Of a DNA stretch of 64,000 nucleotides, positions 10,199 through 20,238 are shown in pieces. The notes under the pieces were generated by a model. It made no database searches. It was not told the origin of the DNA and saw only the letters and a list, made by a program, of their open reading frames with translations. Each line of letters starts with the position of its first letter. Within the stretch, counting starts at the first letter, position 1. The DNA is from Frischella perrara (GTDB lineage: Bacteria > Pseudomonadota > Gammaproteobacteria > Enterobacterales > Orbaceae): the NCBI RefSeq assembly GCF_000807275.1, contig NZ_CP009056.1, positions 1,985,192 through 2,049,191 on the forward strand. Direction: 5' to 3'. The position numbers were made by a program, and so were the translations under genes.

Positions 10199-11578
10199 AT
10201 GGAAATGATTACTCAACATCCGTGGCGTGAAGCTATCAATCAACGTCTTTCACCTGAATACGAGAAAAACCCAATAGCTGCTGATAATAGTGATTGGGAA
10301 TATATTGAAGGTGAAGCAGCAAAAATCGGTACTAACGGCCACGATACAGTCAATATTGAACAGCTTCAAAATACAATTTTGCAACTTCTCTCAACAGAAA
10401 CCAAAGATTTTCGGTTATTGGCTCATTTGTTAAATACTTTACAACGCCACGGTAAACCTGAAAATAATCTTCTTGCTATAGTATTACTTACTGAATATTT
10501 ATCACTATATTGGCAGGTTGCCGCCCCTCAAAAATTAAAAAAACGTATTCTTCAGCTAATTATACAACGCTTTAATTTAGCTAAAAATGACTTTAATAAT
10601 AATGCTACTGAAGAAGAACGCGAAGCATCAACCACTTATTTTATTCAATTAAAACAACAATTAGAGGAATATTATCCCGAACTTTGTGATGATATTGATA
10701 TGTTAATTGTAAGCTTCGCTAAAAAACCAGCGAACGCAAGTACATTAGTGAATAAAAATGAAGCAGCGTCCTCGACACCAAAACCGGTTGTTCCAGAAAC
10801 CAAATCAGAAACAGAATCTCCTTCAATTATAATTGATTCATCTTCTTCGCAAAATTGGCGCAAAACTTTATTAAAGATTGTGGAGTACGAAAATAAAAAA
10901 GCATTTGATCAACCGATTGTTTTCCAGTTACGTCGGCATATTGTATGGCTAGATTTAACCATACCCCCAGCAACCGATTGTGTCACCAACGTACCTGCAC
11001 TTCCAATTGAGAAGACTAATGAATATCGCCGAGAATTAAACCGACCGACTTTAGAACTTTGGCAAAAAATCGAAACGACCATTACTTATTCTCCATACTG
11101 GTTTGATGGTCATTATATGTCGGCTTATATTGCAAGAAAATTGGGTTATGTGTTGCTCGCTGAATTAATAAAAAATGAGTTAAATTATTTTCTTGACCGT
11201 TTTCCTGAATGTAGGGATTACAAATATAGTAATAATACGCCTTTTGCTGATGAAGAAACCTTAAAATGGTTAAAAAAGGAAATGCCAACTGTTTCCTTAA
11301 CTGCTGATAACAATAAAGCACTGAATGTGCTTAATGATGAAGGCTTACCGTCAGCATTTCAGTATTTGGAAAAAAATACCTCTAATGAAAAACGTTCACT
11401 TTTCTATTCACAATTGCAAGCAGTAGCGTTATTGAATTTAACTGGTTGCCATAAATTAGCATCTCAACAGTTGAATATGTTATACGACGGAGCAAAGGAT
11501 CTTAGCGTACAAGAATGGGAACCTTCATTCTTTGAACATTGTAAAGAGATACAAGAAAAAATAACTAATAAGGAGTGA
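10199..11578 (+). CDS. tssA: TssA-type T6SS cap/assembly protein
   Basis: The 459-residue protein opens with an ImpA-type N-terminal domain (HPWREAINQRLSPEYEKNP, then DWEYIEGEAAKIGTNGHDTVN and TETKDFRLLAHLL). The central and C-terminal helical domains contain ELWQKIETTITYSPYWFDGHYMSA, the VasJ-like arrangement. TssA proteins guide tail-tube and sheath polymerisation from the baseplate or cap the distal end. The gene sits between the vasI-like gene and tssM. The ribosome site before 10199 is weak, and an in-frame ATG at 10205 is an alternative start. Confidence 0.9.
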   Translation: MEMITQHPWREAINQRLSPEYEKNPIAADNSDWEYIEGEAAKIGTNGHDTVNIEQLQNTILQLLSTETKDFRLLAHLLNTLQRHGKPENNLLAIVLLTEYLSLYWQVAAPQKLKKRILQLIIQRFNLAKNDFNNNATEEEREASTTYFIQLKQQLEEYYPELCDDIDMLIVSFAKKPANASTLVNKNEAASSTPKPVVPETKSETESPSIIIDSSSSQNWRKTLLKIVEYENKKAFDQPIVFQLRRHIVWLDLTIPPATDCVTNVPALPIEKTNEYRRELNRPTLELWQKIETTITYSPYWFDGHYMSAYIARKLGYVLLAELIKNELNYFLDRFPECRDYKYSNNTPFADEETLKWLKKEMPTVSLTADNNKALNVLNDEGLPSAFQYLEKNTSNEKRSLFYSQLQAVALLNLTGCHKLASQQLNMLYDGAKDLSVQEWEPSFFEHCKEIQEKITNKE

Positions 11579-11581
11579 TTC

Positions 11582-14500
11582 ATGAAGTTATTATCAATTC
11601 CTAAACCCAAATTACCTAATATTAGCACAAAAAAAACGCTAGTGTATTCAATTGTTGTGTTATGGGCTATGGCATTGCTATGGTTATGGACGCTAGGAAC
11701 GGATTTTGAAATTCTGCAAATTAAACCATTCGATTCAATATATAAACGATGGTTAATTACTTTAATTTCCACAGTTTGCCTAATGATATGGTTTACTGTC
11801 TTTTTAATCCGTAAGCTCAGAAGATTGAACTCTTTGCAATTACAAATGAAAAAAGAGCAAAAGGATCCTCTCCAAATAGAAATTAATACACAATCTCGCT
11901 ATTTATCGCGTTGGTTGCTACGGTTACAAAAACAATTAGTTGTAAAAAATTTTCGTTATAAATTACCTTGGTATTTAGTAATTGGTAATGTTAACAGTGG
12001 TAAAACTACTTTCTTAAAAGAAGGTTGTAAACTTAATGAACTCTATACCCCAGAAATACCACAACTTGTACATTGCTGGCTAAATGAAAGTGCAGTTATT
12101 ATTGAAAGTAAAGGTCAATTATTTGAACAAGATAATAATAGTACATTACCTACATTGTATGAGCGACTTTGGAAAGGAATGTTAGAATGGTTAGTTAATG
12201 AAAGAAATCGGCAACCCCTAAATGGGATGATATTAACCATTGATATTTATCAACTCAGTACTTTTACCAAAACAGAAAGAGATAATTATATTACTAAGTT
12301 AAAAGCCCGGTTAGATGATATAAAAAAAATACTCGATACTCAATTGCCTGTTTATATTGTGCTAACTAAGTTAGATCTATTATATGGTTTTGAAGCTATG
12401 TATCAGTCCCTCGACAAGAATCAACGTGAAGAAGTTTTGGGAATTACTTTCACTTATAATGAAGAAAACTGGTTAAATGAGCTTGATAACTTCTGGCAAA
12501 AATGGATCTCCCATTTGAATGGGGCTATGCCGGCAATGATGGTTAATAATGTTGATATAAGTCAACGTAGCCAATTATTTACCTTTATACGTCAAGTTTA
12601 TGGCATAAAAGACTATGTAACCCATATTATTGATAATTGTTTTCTTTCACTAAAAGAAGGATCTTTTGCTTTAAGAGGGGTCTATCTTACTTCATCGCAA
12701 CAAAAAGGACAGATGGAAGACCTATTTGTCAAATCAGCTTCCTCTCAATACAATTTACCAGAACAAATATATCCAAGTTGGCAGTCTCCCATTTCCCATA
12801 CATATTTTACTCATAACTTATTAAATTCTTTATTATTTAAAGAAACAAATTTGGCTGGAGAAAATAAAAATTATCATAATCAATCTCGTTATCAACTTTA
12901 TCGTTGGGGAATATCGTCAGCTGTGGCTACATGTCTTTTAGTTATCGGTTGGCAATATTATTACTTACAAAATTACAATTCTGGTGATGCTGTATTAGTT
13001 AAAGCGCAGGAGTATATGCGTATTCAATTACCTGATCAAAAAGACTATTGGGGAGATCTTCAATTACCTTTACTAAATCCGATTAGCGAAGCCACACTAG
13101 CATATGGCGATTATCATAGACGTAATCAATATTTATCTGATTTAGGATTATATCAAGGATATAAAATTGGACCTTATGTTGAAAATACTTATCTTAATTT
13201 ACTACAACAACGTTATATGCCGGCCATTATGAATGGTTTACAACGTGACTTAAATAAAGCGCCCGAAGGAAGTGAGCAAAAATTAGCTATTTTACGCATA
13301 ATGCGTATGATTGAAGATGAAAGTGGTCGGGATATAAAAATGGTCACCCAATATATGTTATCCCGTTGGAGTGTTAGATTTAATGGTCAAAGTGAACTAC
13401 AAAGTCAATTACATAAACATTTAACCTATGCGTTAGAGCATATAAAATGGAAAACTTCACGTAATAATAATGATCAGATTGCTATAAACAGTTATCTTCC
13501 ATTCCAACAAAGTATCAAAGATGCACAAGTTGACTTGCGTAGGATACCCGTTTATCAAAGGGTATACCAAAATCTTCGAGCACAGTCCAAAACGGCTTTG
13601 CCTGTTGATTTAAATATTAGAAATCAAATTGGATCTGGCTTTAATGCTGTTTTTTATCCGGAAAATGAAAAGTTATTATATATACCCCAGATTTTAACAC
13701 GTTCAGGATTAACCAATTATTTTATTCATCAAGATAATCGTTTGATTGAGTTAACTTCTTTGGATAGTTGGGTGTTAGAAATTACACCTAATGTTAAATA
13801 TAGTGAAGAAGATAGGAAAGAAATACAACACCATATTACTACATTATACTTGAATGATTATATTTCAACTTGGCATGCCGCTTATCATAATATTCATATT
13901 AAAAAGTTTGCAAATATCCCTGAAGCAATTTACGCACTTGAACAAATTACTAATGGAGAACAAATTTTCAGACGGGCGATCGAATTACTAAAAGATAATA
14001 CCTCACCAAAAATTTTAACTGAAACTAAAAATTCTCCGGAAGTCATCAATAACCGTGATTACCAGTTACTTAATTATCTAAATCATGAATTTCGCCAAGA
14101 AACAAGTGTTGTTACAGAAGATAATGATCAAGTCAGTGAATTGCAGAATGTCATAAGCAAACTTTCCGAAATGCATCGTTACTTGCTAGCCATCCAAAAC
14201 TCACCATCACCGGGTAAAGCAGCATTACAGGCCGTACAATTGCGTGTGAATAATAATGGAAGTGATCCTATTTTTGAAGCACAACAATTAGCAAAATCCT
14301 TACCTATGCCACTCGGACGTTGGGTTGAAGAATTAGCACAAGAGACTTGGAATACGATTATGGTCGAAGCGATTAAATCACTTGAAATAGAGTGGAATGA
14401 AAAAGTCGTTAGTCCATTTAAGCAATTTTTTGCTAATCGTTATCCATTTAATCCAACCTCTAAATTGGATGTACCACTAAGTGAATTTGAACGTTTCTTT

Positions 14501-15058
14501 GGCTATAACGGTACAATTGATAATTTTTATCAACAAAATCTAAAAGCATTTATTGAAAATAATTTAGGCATTGATAAATCAGGAAAACCATTAATTCGCC
14601 AAGACATTATAAACCAAATAAAACTAGCGGAAAAAATACGCCATACTTATTTCACACAACAAGGATTAGGTATGCAATTTTCATTACAACCTCTAGAAAT
14701 GTCTGGAAATCGTCGACGAGGAATATTGAATCTAGATGGTCAACTTGTCGAATATAGACATGCAGGCAACAATGCCGTTCGTCTAATTTGGCCAAATTCA
14801 ATGCGTGATAACATTGAAAGTAGGCTTAGCCTAACTGGAGGTGATCGTGCGACGAAATCAATTGTTTACAATGGACCTTGGGGACTCATTCGCTTAATCA
14901 ATGCCGGCAAATTAACTAATGTTAAAAACAATACTTTTGATGTTCGTTATGATATTGATAATAGTTATATTATTTATCGTATTCATATTGATGAATCCGA
15001 TAATCCTTTTGCCGGAGGACTATTTAGTAAATTCTCTTTACCATCAACACTCTATTAA
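11582..15058 (+). CDS. tssM: TssM (IcmF-like), T6SS inner-membrane complex protein
   Basis: The 1158-residue IcmF-family protein has two N-terminal membrane helices (about 19-38 and 58-80), a cytoplasmic GTPase-like domain with Walker A GNVNSGKTT near residue 135 and the guanine-binding-like TKLD near 260, a third membrane helix (about 440-458), and a large periplasmic region. TssM spans the envelope and binds TssJ through its C-terminal domain. AAGGAG precedes the ATG, 3 bp after tssA. Size fits the family. The Walker A lysine is retained, so this appears to be a nucleotide-binding version. Confidence 0.96.
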   Translation: MKLLSIPKPKLPNISTKKTLVYSIVVLWAMALLWLWTLGTDFEILQIKPFDSIYKRWLITLISTVCLMIWFTVFLIRKLRRLNSLQLQMKKEQKDPLQIEINTQSRYLSRWLLRLQKQLVVKNFRYKLPWYLVIGNVNSGKTTFLKEGCKLNELYTPEIPQLVHCWLNESAVIIESKGQLFEQDNNSTLPTLYERLWKGMLEWLVNERNRQPLNGMILTIDIYQLSTFTKTERDNYITKLKARLDDIKKILDTQLPVYIVLTKLDLLYGFEAMYQSLDKNQREEVLGITFTYNEENWLNELDNFWQKWISHLNGAMPAMMVNNVDISQRSQLFTFIRQVYGIKDYVTHIIDNCFLSLKEGSFALRGVYLTSSQQKGQMEDLFVKSASSQYNLPEQIYPSWQSPISHTYFTHNLLNSLLFKETNLAGENKNYHNQSRYQLYRWGISSAVATCLLVIGWQYYYLQNYNSGDAVLVKAQEYMRIQLPDQKDYWGDLQLPLLNPISEATLAYGDYHRRNQYLSDLGLYQGYKIGPYVENTYLNLLQQRYMPAIMNGLQRDLNKAPEGSEQKLAILRIMRMIEDESGRDIKMVTQYMLSRWSVRFNGQSELQSQLHKHLTYALEHIKWKTSRNNNDQIAINSYLPFQQSIKDAQVDLRRIPVYQRVYQNLRAQSKTALPVDLNIRNQIGSGFNAVFYPENEKLLYIPQILTRSGLTNYFIHQDNRLIELTSLDSWVLEITPNVKYSEEDRKEIQHHITTLYLNDYISTWHAAYHNIHIKKFANIPEAIYALEQITNGEQIFRRAIELLKDNTSPKILTETKNSPEVINNRDYQLLNYLNHEFRQETSVVTEDNDQVSELQNVISKLSEMHRYLLAIQNSPSPGKAALQAVQLRVNNNGSDPIFEAQQLAKSLPMPLGRWVEELAQETWNTIMVEAIKSLEIEWNEKVVSPFKQFFANRYPFNPTSKLDVPLSEFERFFGYNGTIDNFYQQNLKAFIENNLGIDKSGKPLIRQDIINQIKLAEKIRHTYFTQQGLGMQFSLQPLEMSGNRRRGILNLDGQLVEYRHAGNNAVRLIWPNSMRDNIESRLSLTGGDRATKSIVYNGPWGLIRLINAGKLTNVKNNTFDVRYDIDNSYIIYRIHIDESDNPFAGGLFSKFSLPSTLY

Positions 15059-15066
15059 TTACAAAC

Positions 15067-15086
15067 ACCCAGGATAACTCCTGGGT
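15067..15086 (+). other. Intercistronic hairpin between tssM and the vasL-like gene
   Basis: An 8-bp perfect stem (ACCCAGGA with TCCTGGGT) closes a 4-nt loop in the 40-bp gap after tssM. There is no U-tract after it, so it is not a classical terminator. It could act as an RNA-processing or stabilising element within the operon transcript. Confidence 0.5.
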
Positions 15087-15098
15087 ATACCTAGGACA

Positions 15099-16427
15099 AT
15101 GGATATGCTAAAACTATTAAAGGTAGGTGACGATCCAAGGAAATACTTAGAATTTACCGAAATACGTAATGAAATTAATAAACTAAGTCACCCCGCAGCA
15201 GAACAAGTTGATTTTTCTAATATAGAGTCACTAGCGAAAACGCTTTTTACCAAAAATGGGGTTGATTTACAAACAGCCACCTATCTAACATTTGCTAAAA
15301 CGCGTCTTAATGGTCTTGAAGGCTTTATGGAGGGGTGTGAAATTATTGCCAAATTAATAACTAATCATTGGCAACAACTATGGCCGACAGATGAAACGGT
15401 CCGTATTAATATTTTAGACTGGCTAAATATTCGAGTAGATCAAGAAGTCCGTGATTTTCCTTATACCGTCAATCATATTGCATTACTAATCCAACTGGAA
15501 CAACCTCTAAAAAAAATAGTAGATAAATTAAAAAACGAACAATTAAAAAAAACACCTAAGATATTTGAATTATTAGAATATCTAAAAAATACAAGAATGA
15601 CCCTTGAAAAAAGGTTAATGGAAAAACAAAAAGTAGTTAAAAAAGAACCATCAGTATCACTTCCCAAAAAAGAAGAAACAAAAATCTATACATCCCCAAT
15701 TTCAATACAACCCGTTGCAACGAATTCACCACAAATTCACTATGTGACTAAAATCATCCCAGCGCCACAACAAAAAACATCTCGTTTTAAAGGATGGCAT
15801 GGTTTAATAATTGGGAGCTTAATGACTGGTATATTGCTATTAGGGATTAATAGTTATTGGCAACATGCTGCTAGACCTGAAAAAGTTGAATTAGCTTTGT
15901 TTACCCCATTATCTAAACCGAGTGTATCATTGCTATCAAAATCATATGAATTGCAAATTCAATTTAAACAAATTAATCCAGAAATTTTTCAACAACAACT
16001 TCAACAACTTTATACTTTATCACCGCTAGCTACGCGTTATTATGGTGATAATTTAGTTTATATCACTCAAAATCTATGGCCTAAAAATAAAATATCGCAA
16101 GATATGGCACAAGATTGGCAGAAATGGTTGGATATTCAGCGTCAAGATCGTTTTATGCGAGACGGATATTACAAAGCCAAACGACAGTTACAAAAACTTG
16201 AGGATACGCTAACAAAAGCAGAAGAGCAGAATCAAACTCTCACAATTTCACAGGTTAGATCTGCTATCTATGACATAAAAACTCAATTAGATCGAGAAGT
16301 CCCTCTTGAAGAATTATTAAGACAATTATCAGTAACTAAAAACGCGTCACCAATACTCATTAAAAATATTGATGACCGCTTTAATACATTACTCAGTCAT
16401 TATCATGAACTTCGAAAAGAGAAATAA
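15099..16427 (+). CDS. vasL: VasL-like, TssA-related T6SS protein with a membrane segment
   Basis: The 442-residue protein begins with an ImpA_N-like domain (DPRKYLEFTEIRNEINKLSHP...VDFSNIESLAKTLF), the domain it shares with TssA. A Lys-rich linker and one membrane helix follow (about residues 233-252, LIIGSLMTGILLLGINSYW), then a C-terminal helical domain with QDMAQDWQKWLDIQRQDRF. This is the VasL layout. It is the last gene of the + strand core operon. The stop is 43 bp from the stop of a convergent lipoprotein gene. TAGGA lies ahead of the ATG; an in-frame ATG at 15105 is also possible. Confidence 0.82.
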   Translation: MDMLKLLKVGDDPRKYLEFTEIRNEINKLSHPAAEQVDFSNIESLAKTLFTKNGVDLQTATYLTFAKTRLNGLEGFMEGCEIIAKLITNHWQQLWPTDETVRINILDWLNIRVDQEVRDFPYTVNHIALLIQLEQPLKKIVDKLKNEQLKKTPKIFELLEYLKNTRMTLEKRLMEKQKVVKKEPSVSLPKKEETKIYTSPISIQPVATNSPQIHYVTKIIPAPQQKTSRFKGWHGLIIGSLMTGILLLGINSYWQHAARPEKVELALFTPLSKPSVSLLSKSYELQIQFKQINPEIFQQQLQQLYTLSPLATRYYGDNLVYITQNLWPKNKISQDMAQDWQKWLDIQRQDRFMRDGYYKAKRQLQKLEDTLTKAEEQNQTLTISQVRSAIYDIKTQLDREVPLEELLRQLSVTKNASPILIKNIDDRFNTLLSHYHELRKEK

Positions 16428-16470
16428 CACAATAACTGAATTATTAAATGTGATTATTGTAAGGCTAAAT

Positions 16471-17244
16471 TTATTCAAATTGAGCTAAAAGGTTTTCTAC
16501 TGACAATAGATATGCATCATTTTTAACTTTGGTTAATTGGGCTATATCCTCGCTTGTACTATTAATAGAACGCCTTTTATAGGGTTCTTCTTTGTTAATT
16601 GATGAGTACATTGCCCACATACCGGTATTAACATCAACTATGGCAAAACGGACTAAATAACGCAGATATTCTGTTGACGATGGAATACTACCCCCGTTAT
16701 AACCCTCCCATACCCGTGTTTTACTTTCCCGATCTAATCGACCTAATTCCATTTTTCCCCAATAAACAATAATCTTATCTTGTTTAGCTCTTGCGGAAGC
16801 CAATCGTAATTTTCTAATAAAGCTATTATTTGATGTAACCGTAGATTGATCATTTTTCTTGAATACTTTAGGTGTATTTTTAGCCTGTGATATACCCGAA
16901 TAAACTGATACTCGATAATGTTTCATCATGATTTCTTGCATCGTCGTGTCAGGTACGGTTGCGCCTGATTGAACTAATACGATTTTTGATTTAGGCGCTA
17001 GTTTAAAAACCTGTGATTTAGCAATTTCTACAGCTGTTCGGATATCTTCTTCACTAATCTCCTGATTTAAATCAATATCTAGAACTTCATATTCGGTTAA
17101 TTGCATATTTTGCGAATTACCAAGATTTTCAACTCTGGGATAAAAAGGCCGTTTTGTTGGAGAGGAACAACCAGTGAGAATAAGACTGAACAGAAACAAA
17201 GATAGTAGGGTAAATAATGGCTGCCAATAATTATGTTGCCGCAT
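16471..17244 (-). CDS. Lipoprotein of unknown function
   Basis: The 257-residue protein has a clear lipoprotein signal peptide ending in the lipobox LILTGC (Cys26). The mature part contains SGATVPDTTMQEIMMKHYRVSVYSG, a KIIVYWGKMELGRLDRESKTRVWEGY region and FAIVDVNTGMWAMYSS. This pattern recalls uncharacterised enterobacterial lipoproteins, some of them misleadingly named aminopeptidases; I see no peptidase motif. It is convergent with the T6SS operon and divergent from the second tssF, so it is probably its own transcription unit. A T6SS role is possible only by position. Confidence 0.75.
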   Translation of the reverse strand: MRQHNYWQPLFTLLSLFLFSLILTGCSSPTKRPFYPRVENLGNSQNMQLTEYEVLDIDLNQEISEEDIRTAVEIAKSQVFKLAPKSKIVLVQSGATVPDTTMQEIMMKHYRVSVYSGISQAKNTPKVFKKNDQSTVTSNNSFIRKLRLASARAKQDKIIVYWGKMELGRLDRESKTRVWEGYNGGSIPSSTEYLRYLVRFAIVDVNTGMWAMYSSINKEEPYKRRSINSTSEDIAQLTKVKNDAYLLSVENLLAQFE

Positions 17245-17555
17245 GTTGAATTCCTTTTAAAAAAGAGGTTAAACAGGCCAATTAAATTATAAAAATTAAC
17301 TATGTCCTCGTTATATCTAATTATTCATCAAATGATGAAATTATAATAAAATCAAATATTCAATTTAGAAGTAAATAGCTAAGTAAAAAATCATATATAA
17401 ATTATTTATGCAAATTTGTTTATTTAATTAGATAACCAAAACATAGTAATATAAAATACATTATAAAGTAAATTAGATAATAAATATCCATTTATAATCA
17501 GAGATAACTAATATTTTATTAACCATATAATATTAATAATAAAAATGAGGGAATT
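17245..17555. other. AT-rich divergent intergenic region
   Basis: These 311 bases separate the minus-strand lipoprotein gene from the plus-strand tssF paralogue, so promoters for both must lie here. The stretch is extremely AT-rich. I cannot single out a promoter with confidence, and I see no gene, long hairpin or repeat in it. Confidence 0.6.
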
Positions 17556-19307
17556 ATGGATCTTAAAGATTATTTTCGTGATGAATTAGCTTATATAAAA
17601 GAACTCGCTCAAGAAAGTTCAAACAACAGCAATATTTTCCATGATTTTCTAACATCTTTTGATAATGAAAATGATATAGAATATTTATTTGAGCATTTTG
17701 CTTTTTTAATGGCCAAATTACATCAAAACATTGATGATGCATTTCCTGAAATCACTCAAAATTTATTATCAAGAGTCTGGCCAACGCCAATAAGACCCAT
17801 TCCCTCGACGTCTATTTTGCAATTCATGCCTAAATCTGCTGATATACACCACTTATCTAAAGGATCGGAGGTTAAAAGCCAGGCGGTTGAAAGTGAAAAC
17901 TGTATTTATCATACGGTCAGAGATAAAACAATTATTCCTTTAGAAGTGAAAAGTTGCAATCTAGTCAACACACCAAATGGCTGCAAAATAAGTTTGAAAA
18001 TAAAATGGAAAGGATCATTAACAGAAACCAAAACTTGGAAAACATTACCTATTGACTTTTTCCTAAGCACAAATACACATATTGCTGGTTTTTTACAACT
18101 TTGGTTTCAACAATATTTAACTAGCGTAACAGTTATACAAAAAGATAAAACCTTTACACTAAGTCGAGATGTTGTTTCTAATTTTGTACCAGCACCAGAA
18201 AAATTGATATTACCTTTAGAACAGCCATTATTCTGGCGCTTACAATTGCTACAAGAGTACTTTTATCTACCTCATGTTAATGACTTCCTTACCATTAATC
18301 TTCATAATGAATTATTCGAAATAGAACTTGATGAAGATAATACATTTACCATAGTATTCCAATTTAACGAACCATTAATTACGGTATTGCAGCTAGATAA
18401 TACAAATTCTTTTTTAACTAACTGTGTACCAATTATTAATCTATTTAAAAAAACAACTCCACTATTAAATTTTGAACCGGGAAAAAGTAGTTATACTTTA
18501 AAATTAGCCAATAACAATAATATATATCAAATAAATGAAGTCTATTCCCCTTTAGAACCAGCAAAACAAGTGCAACGCGGTGAAAAAGAAAAATATATTG
18601 CCATAACAGAATTTGCGACTAACAGTTTCAGTCAAATACGTAATATTTATTATCAAAGCATGTTCAAAAATAGTGTTACAGGAAAAGTTAAAAGCGAAAT
18701 TACTTTTATAAATAGCCAAGGAGAATCTTTTGACGATTTTTGTCATGAGAACTTTATATGTAATGTAACGGCAACTAATGGTGATAAAGTTAATATGTTA
18801 AACATTAATGATATTTACTTACCCACACAAACAATTAGTAGTAGCTTAGCTTTCAAAAATATCACGAAACCGACCACAGAAATCCCGCCAATAGTAGACA
18901 GCTATCAACACTGGTCCATTATTTCTCATTTATCTTTAAGTACAGTATTTTTAAAGAACATTGATGCTATTAAACAACTAATATCCGATTTAAATTATCA
19001 TGGCTATTTGAACGCACCATTAAAACTAAAACAAGATAAAGCACTTGATGGTATTGTAGACGTTAAAACAAGACCGATTGATTGGATTTTCAATTGTGAT
19101 ATGCAACGCGGTATTGAGATGATCATTACACTTGATCCGAAATGTTTCGAAAATGAAGGTGAAATGTATCGATTTAGTTTGATGCTAACTAATGTATTTC
19201 CTTTTTGCGTCACAAGTAACAATTTCCTGATGGTTAAAATCATTAATTTGGATACACAACGTGTTTGGGAATTAGCACCAATACATGGTAGCAGAGAACA
19301 AATATAG
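17556..19307 (+). CDS. Second TssF-like baseplate protein (orphan paralogue)
   Basis: The 583-residue protein starts MDLKDYFRDELAYIKELAQE, the classical TssF opening, followed by HFAFLMAKLHQNIDDAFPEITQNLLSRVWP and PSTSILQF. It ends with a CFENEGEMYRFS block that parallels FNNDGEMYLFG in the first TssF (243-1961). The full domain is present and uninterrupted. Unlike the first copy it has no tssG partner: the next gene, 278 bp downstream, is unrelated. It may be an alternative baseplate subunit or a remnant of a second T6SS. GAGGGA precedes the ATG. Confidence 0.85.
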   Translation: MDLKDYFRDELAYIKELAQESSNNSNIFHDFLTSFDNENDIEYLFEHFAFLMAKLHQNIDDAFPEITQNLLSRVWPTPIRPIPSTSILQFMPKSADIHHLSKGSEVKSQAVESENCIYHTVRDKTIIPLEVKSCNLVNTPNGCKISLKIKWKGSLTETKTWKTLPIDFFLSTNTHIAGFLQLWFQQYLTSVTVIQKDKTFTLSRDVVSNFVPAPEKLILPLEQPLFWRLQLLQEYFYLPHVNDFLTINLHNELFEIELDEDNTFTIVFQFNEPLITVLQLDNTNSFLTNCVPIINLFKKTTPLLNFEPGKSSYTLKLANNNNIYQINEVYSPLEPAKQVQRGEKEKYIAITEFATNSFSQIRNIYYQSMFKNSVTGKVKSEITFINSQGESFDDFCHENFICNVTATNGDKVNMLNINDIYLPTQTISSSLAFKNITKPTTEIPPIVDSYQHWSIISHLSLSTVFLKNIDAIKQLISDLNYHGYLNAPLKLKQDKALDGIVDVKTRPIDWIFNCDMQRGIEMIITLDPKCFENEGEMYRFSLMLTNVFPFCVTSNNFLMVKIINLDTQRVWELAPIHGSREQI

Positions 19308-19585
19308 AGTATAAAATTACAGTTAACTATTCTTTCATAACTAACCGCTTTTAAATAAATTAACTGTTTTTTGGATTTTATTAAATTTTACTCAATATTT
19401 TCTTAAAAAATATGCTATTTTTTAGATAGTTATTAAACAATATTTATTACATTTTATTTGTTAAATGACATTATTTATCACACTTTTAGTTGAATCTTGA
19501 AAATCATTGAATTGTCTAAAAAAATAGCTTATTTTATGCTAACCGCTTATCTTTATTAAAGAATAACCAAAATAATAAGGAATAC

Positions 19586-20089
19586 TTGGCAATTATGATA
19601 GAAGAGGTTTTGATTGCAATTAACAGATTGAAAAGTGAATTTTTTTGTAACCTATTAACGATAATCGTATTAGTTAATTACTATAGTGTTTTAGGTTCTA
19701 ATACTTATAAAAATAATAAATGTTTAACCAATGAAAAATTTAAGTTAATTTTAACATCAATAATCTTTAAAACTGCTCGACTTCTATTTTGTTTTCAACG
19801 ACCTATGTGGTATTCCGGTTTAAAAGATAGAATAGATATAATATTTAGCAACTTTTACCAATACATTGAACAACCAGTTTCACTGATAAGCATTCAATAT
19901 ATTAATACGCTTAAAAATAAAGTAATTGAAATTAAGAATGATCTTTTAAGAATTTATAAGCAATATAGTTTTAATCGTGTGTTAAACCTCATTTTAGATT
20001 TTGCTAGAAAAAGATACGATTTTTATTTAACTTATTCCTCAGACCACTATCAACGCTTCACTAACTTTAGTCGATTTAATTTAGTATAA
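19586..20089 (+). CDS. Hypothetical small basic protein
   Basis: I do not recognise this protein of about 167 residues. It is rich in Lys, Arg, Tyr, Phe and Ile, with one moderately hydrophobic stretch near the N-terminus (about 20-35, FFCNLLTIIVLVNYYSV), and no clear motif. A TTG at 19586 is well spaced from AAGGA (19577-19581); an ATG at 19595 is the alternative start. It lies between the tssF paralogue and the candidate enzyme gene at 20239, on the same strand. The frame is open for over 500 bp, but in such AT-rich DNA its coding status is less sure than that of its neighbours. Confidence 0.5.
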   Translation: MAIMIEEVLIAINRLKSEFFCNLLTIIVLVNYYSVLGSNTYKNNKCLTNEKFKLILTSIIFKTARLLFCFQRPMWYSGLKDRIDIIFSNFYQYIEQPVSLISIQYINTLKNKVIEIKNDLLRIYKQYSFNRVLNLILDFARKRYDFYLTYSSDHYQRFTNFSRFNLV

Positions 20090-20238
20090 GGTATAAATAA
20101 ACTGTTTATTAATCAAAGTAATAGGTCTTAAATAATAATTCAATTATCGCAAAAAGTGAAAAAGACAAGTTTAAATGGTGACATAAATCTACAAAATAAT
20201 AAAAGAAAATTCAAATATGAAAAAATAAAGGCGGTTTT

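Noticed and set aside
16428..16470. Bidirectional terminator between the vasL-like gene and the lipoprotein gene
   Set aside because: ACAATAA/TTATTGT can pair, but the stem is entirely weak and no U-tract follows on either strand.
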